A stretch of 64,000 nt of DNA. Origin: JACMLD01 sp039919885. GTDB taxonomy: Bacteria; Bacteroidota; Bacteroidia; Chitinophagales; Chitinophagaceae. The stretch lies in NCBI GenBank assembly GCA_039919885.1, contig JBDSEV010000058.1, positions 1-64,000 on the forward strand, read 5' to 3'. Both the position numbers and the translations under genes were made by a program. Positions 26,897 through 35,179 of the stretch are shown here, piece by piece (positions within the stretch are counted from its first letter, which is position 1; each line of letters opens with the position of its first letter). Below the pieces are notes generated by a model. It saw only the letters and a list, made by a program, of their open reading frames with translations, made no database searches and was not told where the DNA came from.

Positions 26897-27871
26897 TCAT
26901 ATATAAAAATGTACGGTAAAAATACTGCCTGTGGGATGATTGTTTGTCACACTAATGTCGGCCTTATGGTCCATCGCAATTTTTTTGCAGAGGTAAAGTC
27001 CCAGGCCGGTGCCTTTTGTTTTCCTTACCTGTTCATTGCCGATTCGGTAAAAGCGTTCAAATATTTTCTTCTTTTCTTCATCTGGAATACCCGGTCCTTC
27101 ATCTGCGCAAGTGAGCAATACATCTTTTGCATTTTGATGGAGTGACAGTTGAATAGTGGACGCTTTTGGTGCGTATTTAACGGCATTGTCAAGAAGGTTG
27201 TTGATAAGTATCTGCAGTAACAACAGATCGCCGCTGATGTCTATATCCTCCGCTATGGTACTGTTTAATTTTCTTTCTGGAAACCGGGTATGAAAATCCT
27301 GCACACAATTAATGGTGAGCGAAGAAAAATCCAGTTCTTCTTTCAACAGTTTATAGCCCCCGCCTTCCAGCTGGGAAGATACCAGTATATTATTGGTAAG
27401 CGTGTTCAGGCGGTTGGCTTCCTGCAGCGTTGCACTGATGAGTTTTTGCTGCTTGCCTTCTTCCAGTTTGTGCTTTTGCAGTGTTTCCAGGTTCAGTTTT
27501 GCAATTGCGATGGGCGTCTTCAGCTCGTGGGTGATGGCCATCATAAAATTCTGCTGTTGCTGGGCCATCTTTATCTGTGTTCTCACCACGCGGTACACAA
27601 AGACAGCACCGATTAGTATGACCAGTAAAAAACTGGATCCTTCGCCTACATTCCGCGCGGCCTTGCGTTGCTCTTCTAAAGTTATTTTGTCTATTTTTTG
27701 CAGGTAGGCGGGATCGTCGGCCTTTAATTCCATTAGTTTATAAACGGCCATCTGGTGGTTTTGCTGCTGCAGGGCAATAAACCACCATATTAAAGCGGCA
27801 ATAATATACAATAATAAAACCCAGTACCCCAGGGTAGCCACGGCCAGTCTTTTCTTTTTGAGGATACCCAT
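26897..27871 (-). CDS. Sensor histidine kinase (RprX-like)
   Basis: A 324-residue inner membrane kinase. Two transmembrane helices (about 16-35 and 81-99) enclose a short periplasmic segment of about 45 residues, so it may sense the membrane itself. The HisKA domain has phosphoacceptor His115 in AITHELKTPIA, and the ATPase has the N box NNLLDNAVKYAP, DEGPGIPDEE, FERFYR and GTGLGLYLCKKI. Its stop codon is one base from the response regulator's ATG. Likely partner: the regulator at 26191-26895. Confidence 0.93.
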   Translation of the reverse strand: MGILKKKRLAVATLGYWVLLLYIIAALIWWFIALQQQNHQMAVYKLMELKADDPAYLQKIDKITLEEQRKAARNVGEGSSFLLVILIGAVFVYRVVRTQIKMAQQQQNFMMAITHELKTPIAIAKLNLETLQKHKLEEGKQQKLISATLQEANRLNTLTNNILVSSQLEGGGYKLLKEELDFSSLTINCVQDFHTRFPERKLNSTIAEDIDISGDLLLLQILINNLLDNAVKYAPKASTIQLSLHQNAKDVLLTCADEGPGIPDEEKKKIFERFYRIGNEQVRKTKGTGLGLYLCKKIAMDHKADISVTNNHPTGSIFTVHFYI

Positions 27872-27981
27872 GATTATTTAAACATTGCTGCTGATGTAAC
27901 GGGTTATAGCGCGCCCTGGAAAAATCGCTTGCCTGCAGGGCATTGATGGCCTAGGTTTCGGCGGGCACCTTTTTTTCTTTG

Positions 27982-28455
27982 CTATTGTATTTTTTCAATT
28001 CTGATACCCGCATTTAATACGTGCAGCAGTGGATCCTGGCGCATCACCTGTTCAATGGTAAATTCATAATCGCCCGTTTTCCTGAACCTGGCACCTCCCT
28101 GTGTAATGGGAATGCGGTGCTCCCATATATCATCCATGCCGGTACCTAACCAGCCCTGCCCATTGGTTGCCAGGCGCAAATCTACCTGTTGTGTATAGGC
28201 AGTATCCGGACCTTTGCGCGATACCTTCATCCAGATATTGTTGAAACTGTACGCATCCGTATGCCGCAGTACCAGGTAGATATTATAGGTGGAGGAGGTA
28301 TCACTAATTGTAAAATGGAAAGCAGGTTTGTTGCTACCCGCCCATTCCTGTTTTTTGAAGGCGGTATTCTTTTCAAAAACGCCGATAGGGTTGCAGGCCT
28401 GTAACAGGCTGCTACCAACAATTAACAATACCGGGATGATTCGAAATGCGTTCAT
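27982..28455 (-). CDS. gldH: Gliding motility lipoprotein GldH
   Basis: A 157-residue lipoprotein (lipobox LLQAC). It has the GldH pattern: FEKNTAFKKQEW, SDTSSTYNIYLVLRHTDAYSFNNIWMKV, WLGTGMDDIWEHRIPI and a C-terminal DYEFTIEQVMR. GldH is needed for gliding in Flavobacterium and is also found in non-gliding Bacteroidota, where it is probably an envelope or type IX secretion accessory. The start at 28455 lies 4 nt after a perfect -7 box, predicting a leaderless mRNA. Confidence 0.88.
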   Translation of the reverse strand: MNAFRIIPVLLIVGSSLLQACNPIGVFEKNTAFKKQEWAGSNKPAFHFTISDTSSTYNIYLVLRHTDAYSFNNIWMKVSRKGPDTAYTQQVDLRLATNGQGWLGTGMDDIWEHRIPITQGGARFRKTGDYEFTIEQVMRQDPLLHVLNAGIRIEKIQ

Positions 28456-28459
28456 GGAA

Positions 28460-28467
28460 CAAAAATA
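28460..28467 (-). promoter_or_regulatory. -7 box of gldH, 4 nt from the ATG
   Basis: TATTTTTG on the minus strand is an exact match with only four bases (TTCC) before the gldH ATG. Transcription would begin at or next to the start codon. The -33 region is T-rich with no clear TTG. Confidence 0.5.
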
Positions 28468-28584
28468 GTACAAGATAGCTGGAAAAAATATTTCGTAAAA
28501 CGCCGGAACTCCGCTGTTGGACCATGGCTTACTGCCCTGATGCTATGCGACAACCCCGCCCGAAGCACCAGGAAGTTAAGTGGC

Positions 28585-29460
28585 TTACAATGCGTTCAAA
28601 ACCTGTTCTTTCGCTTTTTCAAGCTCATCTTTCATCATCACCACGCATTTCTGAATAGTAGAATCATACGCCTTGGCACCTGTGGTATTGATTTCTCTGC
28701 CAATCTCCTGAAGAATAAAAGATAATTTTTTTCCTTTTTCATCGCTGTCTTCAGCGAGCAACGAGATAAAATACTCGCAGTGGTTTTTGAGGCGTACCTG
28801 TTCTTCGGTGATGTCTATCTTTTCTATGTAGTAGATAATTTCCTGTTCCAGCCGGTTGGCGTCGTAATTCTCTTTGCCTACATTTTCTTCCAGCATTTTA
28901 ACGAGGCCTTCTTTTATTTTTATTTTACGCAGCGGTTCCAGTTGTAACACCACTTCCTGCTGCTGCCGGATATTACTGATACGAAGTACCAAATCTTTTT
29001 CCAGTGATCTGCCTTCGTTCAGCCGGTGACTGTTAAGGTTGGCAATGGCTTCCTCAATTATTTTTGCAAAGACGCTCCACTCTTCGCCAGTGAGGGTTTC
29101 ACCGGTAGGGGTTATCACTTCCGGAAGTTTTATAAGGGTGCTTAAAATAGCCGATGGGTCAAGCCCCAGTTCTGCAGACAACGCGGCAATGGGTTTATAA
29201 TAGGCTTTGGCCAGTTCTGTATTGATGCTCACCGGTTTGCTGGCGCCGCTTTCTTTTAGGTTGATGCTGCAATCGATGCTGCCCCGGCCCAGTTGTTTGG
29301 ATATAATTCTGCGAATATCAAATTCGAAAGGTTTTAAAAATGCAGGCATCTTCAGCATCAGCTCAAACTGCTTTCCGTTTAACGACTTAATGTCTATCAG
29401 AAAGGTTTTATCCCCTACTGCTTTTTCCGCCCTCCCAAAGCCTGTCATTGATTTTAACAT
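28585..29460 (-). CDS. yicC: YicC-family endoribonuclease-like protein
   Basis: A 291-residue protein with the family opening MLKSMTGFGRAE and the DUF1732 C-terminal block (KGKKLSFILQEIGREINT, GAKAYD, VMMKDELEKAKEQVLN). YicC proteins act on RNA in Escherichia coli and Bacillus, cleaving or promoting decay of small RNAs. In many Bacteroidota gmk follows it; that gene is absent here and gldH lies downstream on the same strand. Confidence 0.92.
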   Translation of the reverse strand: MLKSMTGFGRAEKAVGDKTFLIDIKSLNGKQFELMLKMPAFLKPFEFDIRRIISKQLGRGSIDCSINLKESGASKPVSINTELAKAYYKPIAALSAELGLDPSAILSTLIKLPEVITPTGETLTGEEWSVFAKIIEEAIANLNSHRLNEGRSLEKDLVLRISNIRQQQEVVLQLEPLRKIKIKEGLVKMLEENVGKENYDANRLEQEIIYYIEKIDITEEQVRLKNHCEYFISLLAEDSDEKGKKLSFILQEIGREINTTGAKAYDSTIQKCVVMMKDELEKAKEQVLNAL

Positions 29461-29718
29461 GTGATCTGTTTTTTAGCAAGGTAAAGTAATTAGTTTATAA
29501 ATAGCAGTGATAACGAAAGGTTTGTAAAAAGCGTATGCCAGCCTTCCTGGCAACAGTATCAACGCGCTGCAGATAGCGATCCGCGTCGGAAATGCAGGTG
29601 CTGAATATGTTCTGCGAACAAAGTTTCAGCGACCCATTACCGTTTTCAATTGCACAACACGTTCAAAAAAAACGAAGTAAAATTTTAGAAAAAGTAGCGC
29701 AGCTCAACTGGTGATCAT

Positions 29719-29748
29719 AAAAAAAGCCCCCGATGAATCGAGGGCTTT
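29719..29748 (-). terminator. Terminator, minus-strand oriented
   Basis: Minus-strand stem AAAGCCCTCGAT/ATCGGGGGCTTT (12 bp with one G-U pair at mid-stem, innermost pairs constrained by the short loop), then seven T. On the plus strand the same position would be a C-A mismatch and the tail is poor. Confidence 0.8.
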
Positions 29749-29789
29749 AATATTTGGATGGGTTAGTAAGTACCAGGAAATAAATTTCC
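29719..29789 (-). ncRNA. Candidate small RNA of about 70 nt
   Basis: A promoter at 29795-29824 and a minus-strand terminator at 29719-29748 frame a transcript of about 70 nt. Its 5' part can form a small hairpin (GGAAA/TTTCC), followed by a single-stranded stretch rich in pyrimidines and the terminator stem. No open frame of useful length fits. The terminator stem is complete only on the minus strand, where its one irregular position is a G-U pair, supporting this orientation. The start is estimated from the promoter. Confidence 0.4.
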
Positions 29790-29794
29790 CTACA

Positions 29795-29824
29795 CAATAT
29801 TAAAATATATTTTCCCTATTCAAA
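29795..29824 (-). promoter_or_regulatory. Promoter of the candidate small RNA
   Basis: Minus strand TTTG (29821-29824), 18 nt, TAATATTG (29795-29802), one mismatch from TAnnTTTG. No coding gene follows before the terminator. Confidence 0.45.
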
Positions 29825-30293
29825 AAAAAAACTATGCAAATTTTATGCACATTTTATTTTTTACTGTGGATAATAGCAGCCGGGAACCCCACCGTGCCGA
29901 TGCGCTACACCCGGGATGGATGTTTTTATTACGCGCGAATTGTTATAAGAAACAAAACCGATCTGCCGAAACGGCTGCTGTTGCTGCGTTACAGGCTGCG
30001 CTGTTATTTTATACAATGCTGTACGGAATCGAACCGCTGTAAAATCATTGCCAAAAGAACGGTTTGCTGCGGCCGGTTAGGCCTGAAAAAAATACTTAAC
30101 AAAAACCTGGGAAACACAAAAACGCCGGAAATCTGCGCTTTATTTTTACGGGAACGCGCCCTTCTCATTGGATGAAGAACAAAAAAATTTCCAACAGCAG
30201 CGAGATTCCCTGCCTGTAGTTTTAATTCCATGGTAATTCTTGCGCGCAGTTTTGCCTGCTGCTATTTTATACAACTGCATCAGCTTCTTGCTT

Positions 30294-30301
30294 TACTTTT
30301 G
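30294..30301 (+). promoter_or_regulatory. -7 box of the LpxD-like gene
   Basis: TACTTTTG is an exact match, ending 16 nt before the ATG at 30318. The -33 element is weak. Confidence 0.4.
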
Positions 30302-30317
30302 TGAAAACTCTTCCTGT

Positions 30318-31274
30318 ATGCGTTTTCCATCTCCTGTAAGTGTTAAATGGCTGGCCGAATTTCTTGATGCAGTACTATTGGGTAATACTGCAGGCCAGGC
30401 AACAGGCATCAATGAATTACATAAAGTTGAAAAAGGCGATCTTGCTTTTGTAGACCATCCAAAATACTACGCTGCATGCATTCATTCTGCCGCCGATTTT
30501 ATTATAATCAATAAGGCAACAGAAGCTATTCCGCCGGGGAAAGCTTTTCTTGTAACTGATGCGCCTTTTGAATGTTACCTGAAACTGGTGCAACATTTTC
30601 AACCATTTGAAAAAGCGGTACAATCCGTTAGCAGTAGTGCACAGATAGGCGAAGGCACCTATATAGCTCCCGGTGCATTTATCGGCAACCATGTAACCAT
30701 TGGCAACAACTGCATCATACAACCCAATGTAACAATACTGGATAATTGCATCATCGGCAACAATGTGTACCTGCAAGCGGGCACCGTTATTGGCTCAGAT
30801 GCGTTTTATTATAACAGTAAAAAAGATCGTGCGCTATGGTACAAAAGAATGGACAGCTGCGGCAGGGTGATCATTGAAGACAACGTTGAAATAGGCGCCA
30901 ACTGCACCATCGACCGCGGTGTAACGCACGATACCATTATTGGCAAAGGCACCAAGATGGACAACCTGATTCATATAGGTCACGACACAGTGGTCGGAAA
31001 AAATTGTTTGTTTGCGGCACAGGTAATTGTAGGCGGGTACGTAAACATTGAAGACGGGGTAACGCTTTGGGGGCAGGTAGTGGTAAACAAAACGCTGACC
31101 ATTGGCGCAAATGCAGTACTGCTGGGTAAAACCGGCGTGGTAGGAGATATAAAAGGGAATACCACCTACTGGGGCACACCTGCACAGGAAGCCGGCATTG
31201 CCAAGCGCGAACTAATCTGGATTAAACGCATTCCACAGCTATGGGATAAGGTGATGAAAAATCGGGAGGCATGA
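30318..31274 (+). CDS. LpxD-like UDP-3-O-acylglucosamine N-acyltransferase family protein
   Basis: A 318-residue left-handed beta-helix acyltransferase. The N-terminal domain (1-100) has the LpxD fold (GDLAFVDHPKYY) and the hexapeptide repeats run from about 100 to 300 (IGEGTYIAPGAFIGNHVTIG and following). The catalytic-type His is in HIGHDTVVGKN near 220. Bacteroidota often carry a second, shorter LpxD-like protein besides the lipid A enzyme in the lpx cluster; with no lpx neighbours here, this is probably that second copy, so lipid A activity is not certain. Confidence 0.83.
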   Translation: MRFPSPVSVKWLAEFLDAVLLGNTAGQATGINELHKVEKGDLAFVDHPKYYAACIHSAADFIIINKATEAIPPGKAFLVTDAPFECYLKLVQHFQPFEKAVQSVSSSAQIGEGTYIAPGAFIGNHVTIGNNCIIQPNVTILDNCIIGNNVYLQAGTVIGSDAFYYNSKKDRALWYKRMDSCGRVIIEDNVEIGANCTIDRGVTHDTIIGKGTKMDNLIHIGHDTVVGKNCLFAAQVIVGGYVNIEDGVTLWGQVVVNKTLTIGANAVLLGKTGVVGDIKGNTTYWGTPAQEAGIAKRELIWIKRIPQLWDKVMKNREA

Positions 31275-31361
31275 GCCTTGCGATACGTGTAGCTAATACC
31301 CAGTGCACTTCCACAGCCGCAGGATTCACAACGCACCGTTCGCTTTTATTATTCACTAACC

Positions 31362-32438
31362 TTACGGCGATGGCACGTAATCATACGGCAGGTCATCGGC
31401 CATTTTCAACCAGCTCCAATAGCCGATATTAACAACATCATTCTGATCATAAAAGTATCCGTTCTGCTGGATAACAAACCCATCTGTAATATCCAGGATA
31501 CTTATCTGGGCATTGATAGAAGCTGGCATTTTATTCTCGCGGATATACTGTGGATCGGGCCGCGCATTTTTATAAAGAATGCGCATTTTACCGTTAAAAT
31601 TGATTTCAATGTCATTGTTTTCTATTGTCTGGTACAATGCACTGTCGTAAGGATTTTCTATCGGCGTTGTCTTAAGCGTTTTAGAAGTTGGGTCTACCAG
31701 TTCCAGTGCAAAACCATCTTTTTCCAGGTTGTGCGCATACCAGCTGCGCACAAAATGCAGCCTTGATCCCCGGTATGCTTTCTCGCGGTTTTGTTTCCAA
31801 ACTAATTTCTGCTCCTCTGTGCCGGGCAGTTCTTCGTAAAATGGAAAACCCGTATAGACACTACTGCCATTGTTATATTCATGCGCAAAGGAATCGAGCT
31901 GAAATTTTATTTTATACCCCAGCGCCTCATTCAGCACAATAAGATCTTCTTTGGCTTTTACTTTTAGCCGGTTTGTTTTTTTTCGGAAATAAAATTGCAG
32001 CGCCTCCGGGTTCTGAATTTTTGTGCGGGCAGCATTGGTATCATTCCCCAGGAAATTGTCTGTAAAAAACTTACCGTATTTCGCCAGACCGTCTGCTACT
32101 TCATTGGTGCCCACTACGGCCACTTCCTGCAAACTTTTGTCTTTTTGTTTCATTACAATAGAAAGATTAGCAGCATGCGCGTTGCTAATGCGTATCACCT
32201 GCGTTTCATAACCGGTATAAGAAACAATCATATCATAACCTCCGTTGGGCAAATTAAGGCTGAATGCGCCCTCGCTGTTGGTAATGGTTCCCAGTGTAGT
32301 ATTCTGACAGAAAACAGAGGCCCCGTTCAAAGGCAGGCTGCTTGCAGAATCCGTTATCTTACCCGACGTGGTAAATTCCTGCTGGGCAAACAACGTAAAA
32401 GACATACAGGTGAAGAGGCAGCATAATAGTTTTTTCAT
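31362..32438 (-). CDS. Exported carboxypeptidase-regulatory-like domain protein
   Basis: A 358-residue exported protein with a signal peptide (MKKLLCCLFTCMSFTLFAQQ), an N-terminal transthyretin-like CarboxypepD_reg domain (about 20-110: SGKITDSASSLPLNGASVFC, GGYDMIVSYTGYETQVIRI) and a beta-rich C-terminal region of about 230 residues without a recognised domain. The CarboxypepD_reg domain is common at the N-terminus of TonB-linked and other surface proteins in the phylum; here no plug or barrel follows. Function unknown, probably outer membrane or periplasmic. Confidence 0.8.
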   Translation of the reverse strand: MKKLLCCLFTCMSFTLFAQQEFTTSGKITDSASSLPLNGASVFCQNTTLGTITNSEGAFSLNLPNGGYDMIVSYTGYETQVIRISNAHAANLSIVMKQKDKSLQEVAVVGTNEVADGLAKYGKFFTDNFLGNDTNAARTKIQNPEALQFYFRKKTNRLKVKAKEDLIVLNEALGYKIKFQLDSFAHEYNNGSSVYTGFPFYEELPGTEEQKLVWKQNREKAYRGSRLHFVRSWYAHNLEKDGFALELVDPTSKTLKTTPIENPYDSALYQTIENNDIEINFNGKMRILYKNARPDPQYIRENKMPASINAQISILDITDGFVIQQNGYFYDQNDVVNIGYWSWLKMADDLPYDYVPSP

Positions 32439-32582
32439 CAGCATACATTGATTTGTTACAGGCTGCCGGAAGCAGCATGGTTGGTGGTTGAATCTGTAAG
32501 GCCAAAAAAATTACGGCAAGCATTGCGCTTAGTCCGTTAGCCGGCGATAACAGCGGTATACCAAATCAAAAACGCTGCCGGA

Positions 32583-33716
32583 TTACAAGTATTGCAGGTA
32601 ATGGTTACAGGCATTTTTGACTGACTCGCTGAGGGGCGTAAAGGCAAATCCGGGTAAAGCGTTGCAAACTTTGCTGTTATCAAAATAAGTGGTAGTCTGT
32701 GCCATCCGGGCACTTTCTTTTGTTAGCAGTGATGGCTTGCGCGAAAAGAAACTTTTAACTTTTTCCATTCGCCAGGCAATGGCAGACAAAGCCGGCGTTG
32801 CCTTTAGGTGCGGGCGCTTCTTGCCGAAAGCATCGGCCATTGTATTAAAAACCTGCCTGAACGACCAGTTTTCCGCATTGATGATAAACCTTTCATTGCT
32901 GATACCACTTTCCATTAACAGCACTGTCGCACGCGCGGTGTCTTCCACGCCCACAAATCCATTGACGCCATCACTGTACCAGGGAAATTCATTGTAGGCG
33001 CTTTTAAAAATTGCGCAGCTGGAATTATTCCAGTTGCCGTAACCCAATATCGTGCTCGGGTTTACAACAACTGCGCTGAGTCCTTCGCCCACGCCGCGCC
33101 ACACTTCCATTTCTGAATTGTATTTGCTGATGGCGTAATTGGTATTGATGTCACTGTCCTCCCATTGTTTTTTTTCTGTTACGGTTTCTCCATTGAGTGT
33201 TCTTCCCAATGCAGCTACCGAACTGATGTGCACCAGTTTTGCCACATTTGCATGAAGTGCCGCATTCACCACGTTGGCCGTTCCTTCTATATTTGTTTTG
33301 AACATCTGCCGCTGATCTGCGGCAACAAAAGACACCATCGCTGCGCAATGGATAACTGCTGCAATGCCTTGCATGGCCTGCTCCAGCACAGCAATATCCA
33401 GCACATCGCCATCTATCCACTCTATATTTTCGAAAACCACAGCGGGAATAAAAACCGGAAGTTTTGTATTTCGGCGGAGGGCCCTGACAGTGTAGCCTTT
33501 TTGCACCAGCTCTTTAATGATGTACGCCCCCAGAAAACCGGTGCCACCTGTAACGAGTATTTTATTGGTAGGGTTAATACAATAAATTTTATGGATGCTG
33601 AAGGTAGCGTTTATTCGGTTGCGGTGCGCGGCACATGCACCAGGGCAGTTAAACAGCGGCAGGGTAGCAACTATTGAATTGGTGGTGCCACAATAAGTTG
33701 CCGCATTATCAAACAA
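32583..33716 (-). CDS. NAD-dependent epimerase/dehydratase family protein (extended SDR)
   Basis: The Rossmann domain begins KILVTGGTGFLGAYIIKEL, with DGDVLD, the Ser of VHISSVAALG and the Tyr-x3-Lys pair in NYAISKYNSE. Relatives are dihydroflavonol-4-reductase-like NAD-binding proteins acting on sugars or other alcohols. No ATG, GTG or TTG lies close before the Rossmann motif: the first in-frame ATG is 33716, giving a 377-residue protein with about 48 unusual residues before the fold. Either this extension is real or translation starts at a rare codon (for example ATT) near 33575. Coordinates use the ATG. Confidence 0.82.
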   Translation of the reverse strand: MFDNAATYCGTTNSIVATLPLFNCPGACAAHRNRINATFSIHKIYCINPTNKILVTGGTGFLGAYIIKELVQKGYTVRALRRNTKLPVFIPAVVFENIEWIDGDVLDIAVLEQAMQGIAAVIHCAAMVSFVAADQRQMFKTNIEGTANVVNAALHANVAKLVHISSVAALGRTLNGETVTEKKQWEDSDINTNYAISKYNSEMEVWRGVGEGLSAVVVNPSTILGYGNWNNSSCAIFKSAYNEFPWYSDGVNGFVGVEDTARATVLLMESGISNERFIINAENWSFRQVFNTMADAFGKKRPHLKATPALSAIAWRMEKVKSFFSRKPSLLTKESARMAQTTTYFDNSKVCNALPGFAFTPLSESVKNACNHYLQYL

Positions 33717-33760
33717 GGGCTGTGCGCGCGGTTACATGCGTATACTGTTAAAACGTATAT

Positions 33761-33795
33761 ACAAAAAAATGGCGTAATAACTTTATTACGCCATT
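33761..33795 (-). terminator. Terminator of the MoxR/TldD/PmbA gene run
   Basis: Perfect 12-bp stem AATGGCGTAATA/TATTACGCCATT with a 4-nt loop and, on the minus strand, a T-run after it. It lies 39 bases beyond the pmbA stop codon, between pmbA and the epimerase gene. Confidence 0.85.
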
Positions 33796-33833
33796 CAATA
33801 CATTTACTGCTGTCATTTATAAAACTGTCCCAT

Positions 33834-35168
33834 TTAAATTGCGTCTGACAAGGACGAAAAAGTAAAGTCCCTTATTTTTAAAGGTGGTACGAGGTAGCTG
33901 CGGTAAGATTCCACGCTGATACTTCTTTCCGGTTTGCCCAGTGCTTCTACATTGTTCAAAGCAATAATCGGGCTTTCATTAAAGCGGAAATTTTTTATCG
34001 GGTGTTTTATCTGGCCATTCTCAATATAAAAAGTTCCGTCGCGCGTAAGACCGGTCAGTAACAATGTTTGCGGGTCTACCATGCGTATGTACCATAACCT
34101 GGAAACCAATACGCCCCGTTCCGTTGTTTTGATCATTTCTTCCACGGATTGGTTACCGCCTTCCATGATAAAGTTGGAACCAAAAGGAATGGCAGCCTTG
34201 TTGCTTTTTTGTGCCCAGTAGCGCGAATACGCCAGGTTTTTAACGACGCCTTTTTCTATCCAGTTCATTCTCTCCAATGCCTGTCCTTCCCGATTCCAGG
34301 TAGAGGAAGGCAATTCTTCGTTAAATGGATCAGAATAGATGGTTACTTTTTCATCCATAAGTTTTTCGCCCAGCCGGTTACCACCTCCGGGCTTGCTCAT
34401 AAAACTGCGGCCTTCATCTGCACTGCGGGCATCAAAACCGCGAAACATATTTTCTAAAAAATAGGTAACTGCCACCGGTTCCAGGATAACGGTATACTTG
34501 CCAGGCTCAATCGCTTTTGCATTTACAGAGCCATTGGCTTTCTGCGCAGCAACCTTGGTAGCGGTTAATGTATCCAGTTTCTTTATATCATTAAACCCTC
34601 TTGCTGCGTAACCGGAACCCGTACCTGCTGCATTGCGGGTGGTAATAGAAAAAGTAACATCTGTATCCGTATCATAGCCATACAATCCTTTTGAATTAAG
34701 GACAGCAGAAAAACTGGTGGTATTCTCTATAAAACCTGCCGCTTCCAGTTTGGCCTCTTTTGATACCGCAATACTTTTTCCTACTGCTTCGGCCCGTATA
34801 TCGGGCGTAACGGCAGCAGTGGCTGGTATAAATGCTTTTGATTCTTTAAACGCCTGGGGACCCATCAGCGGCATGTATTCCGGGTTTTCCGGCGCCAGCT
34901 GCGCCAGTTCTTCTGCGCGTCTTACACATTTTTCAATGGAGGCATCATCAAATTCATTGACGGTGGCAGTACCGGATTTTTTTCCGAATGAAGACGTTAC
35001 AGCCAGTCCCATTGAACTGATTTCGCCCGATGTAGATACGCTGTTTCTTGCATAGCGGATATTCCCACCTTCTGATCCTGTAAGTGCCACTTCGCATTCA
35101 TCTGCTTTGGAAAAGGCAATTACTTTTTTTAATAAAACGAGGGCCGCTTCCTTTTTTAAAATAGCCAT
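33834..35168 (-). CDS. pmbA: TldD/PmbA-family protein, PmbA-like subunit
   Basis: A 444-residue protein of the TldD/PmbA (TldE) family. In Escherichia coli PmbA is the non-catalytic partner of TldD in a heterodimeric metalloprotease that degrades unfolded peptides and trims microcin and modified-peptide leaders. As expected for the partner it lacks the HExxxH zinc motif; it has GFIENTTSFSAVLNSKGLYGYDTDT and the C-terminal PQTLLLTGLTRDGTFYIENG block. It begins 11 bases after tldD. No signal peptide. Confidence 0.88.
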   Translation of the reverse strand: MAILKKEAALVLLKKVIAFSKADECEVALTGSEGGNIRYARNSVSTSGEISSMGLAVTSSFGKKSGTATVNEFDDASIEKCVRRAEELAQLAPENPEYMPLMGPQAFKESKAFIPATAAVTPDIRAEAVGKSIAVSKEAKLEAAGFIENTTSFSAVLNSKGLYGYDTDTDVTFSITTRNAAGTGSGYAARGFNDIKKLDTLTATKVAAQKANGSVNAKAIEPGKYTVILEPVAVTYFLENMFRGFDARSADEGRSFMSKPGGGNRLGEKLMDEKVTIYSDPFNEELPSSTWNREGQALERMNWIEKGVVKNLAYSRYWAQKSNKAAIPFGSNFIMEGGNQSVEEMIKTTERGVLVSRLWYIRMVDPQTLLLTGLTRDGTFYIENGQIKHPIKNFRFNESPIIALNNVEALGKPERSISVESYRSYLVPPLKIRDFTFSSLSDAI

Positions 35169-35179
35169 AATAAATATTG

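Larger units (their letters stand above)
29461..30317. other. Long intergenic region containing a candidate small RNA
   Basis: 857 bases between yicC (minus) and the LpxD-like gene (plus), the largest gene-free gap in the window. It contains a minus-strand promoter and terminator framing about 70 nt (listed separately), and the LpxD-like gene's -7 box at 30294-30301. Plus-strand frames at 29834-30175 and minus-strand frames near 30004-30231 have unusual residue composition and no homologue I recognise. No tRNA was found. Confidence 0.6.

Noticed and set aside
29834..30175. Plus-strand open frame of 113 codons in the long gap
   Set aside because: Cys/Arg-rich, no signal or motif, no promoter or Shine-Dalgarno, and probably chance in an AT-rich gap.
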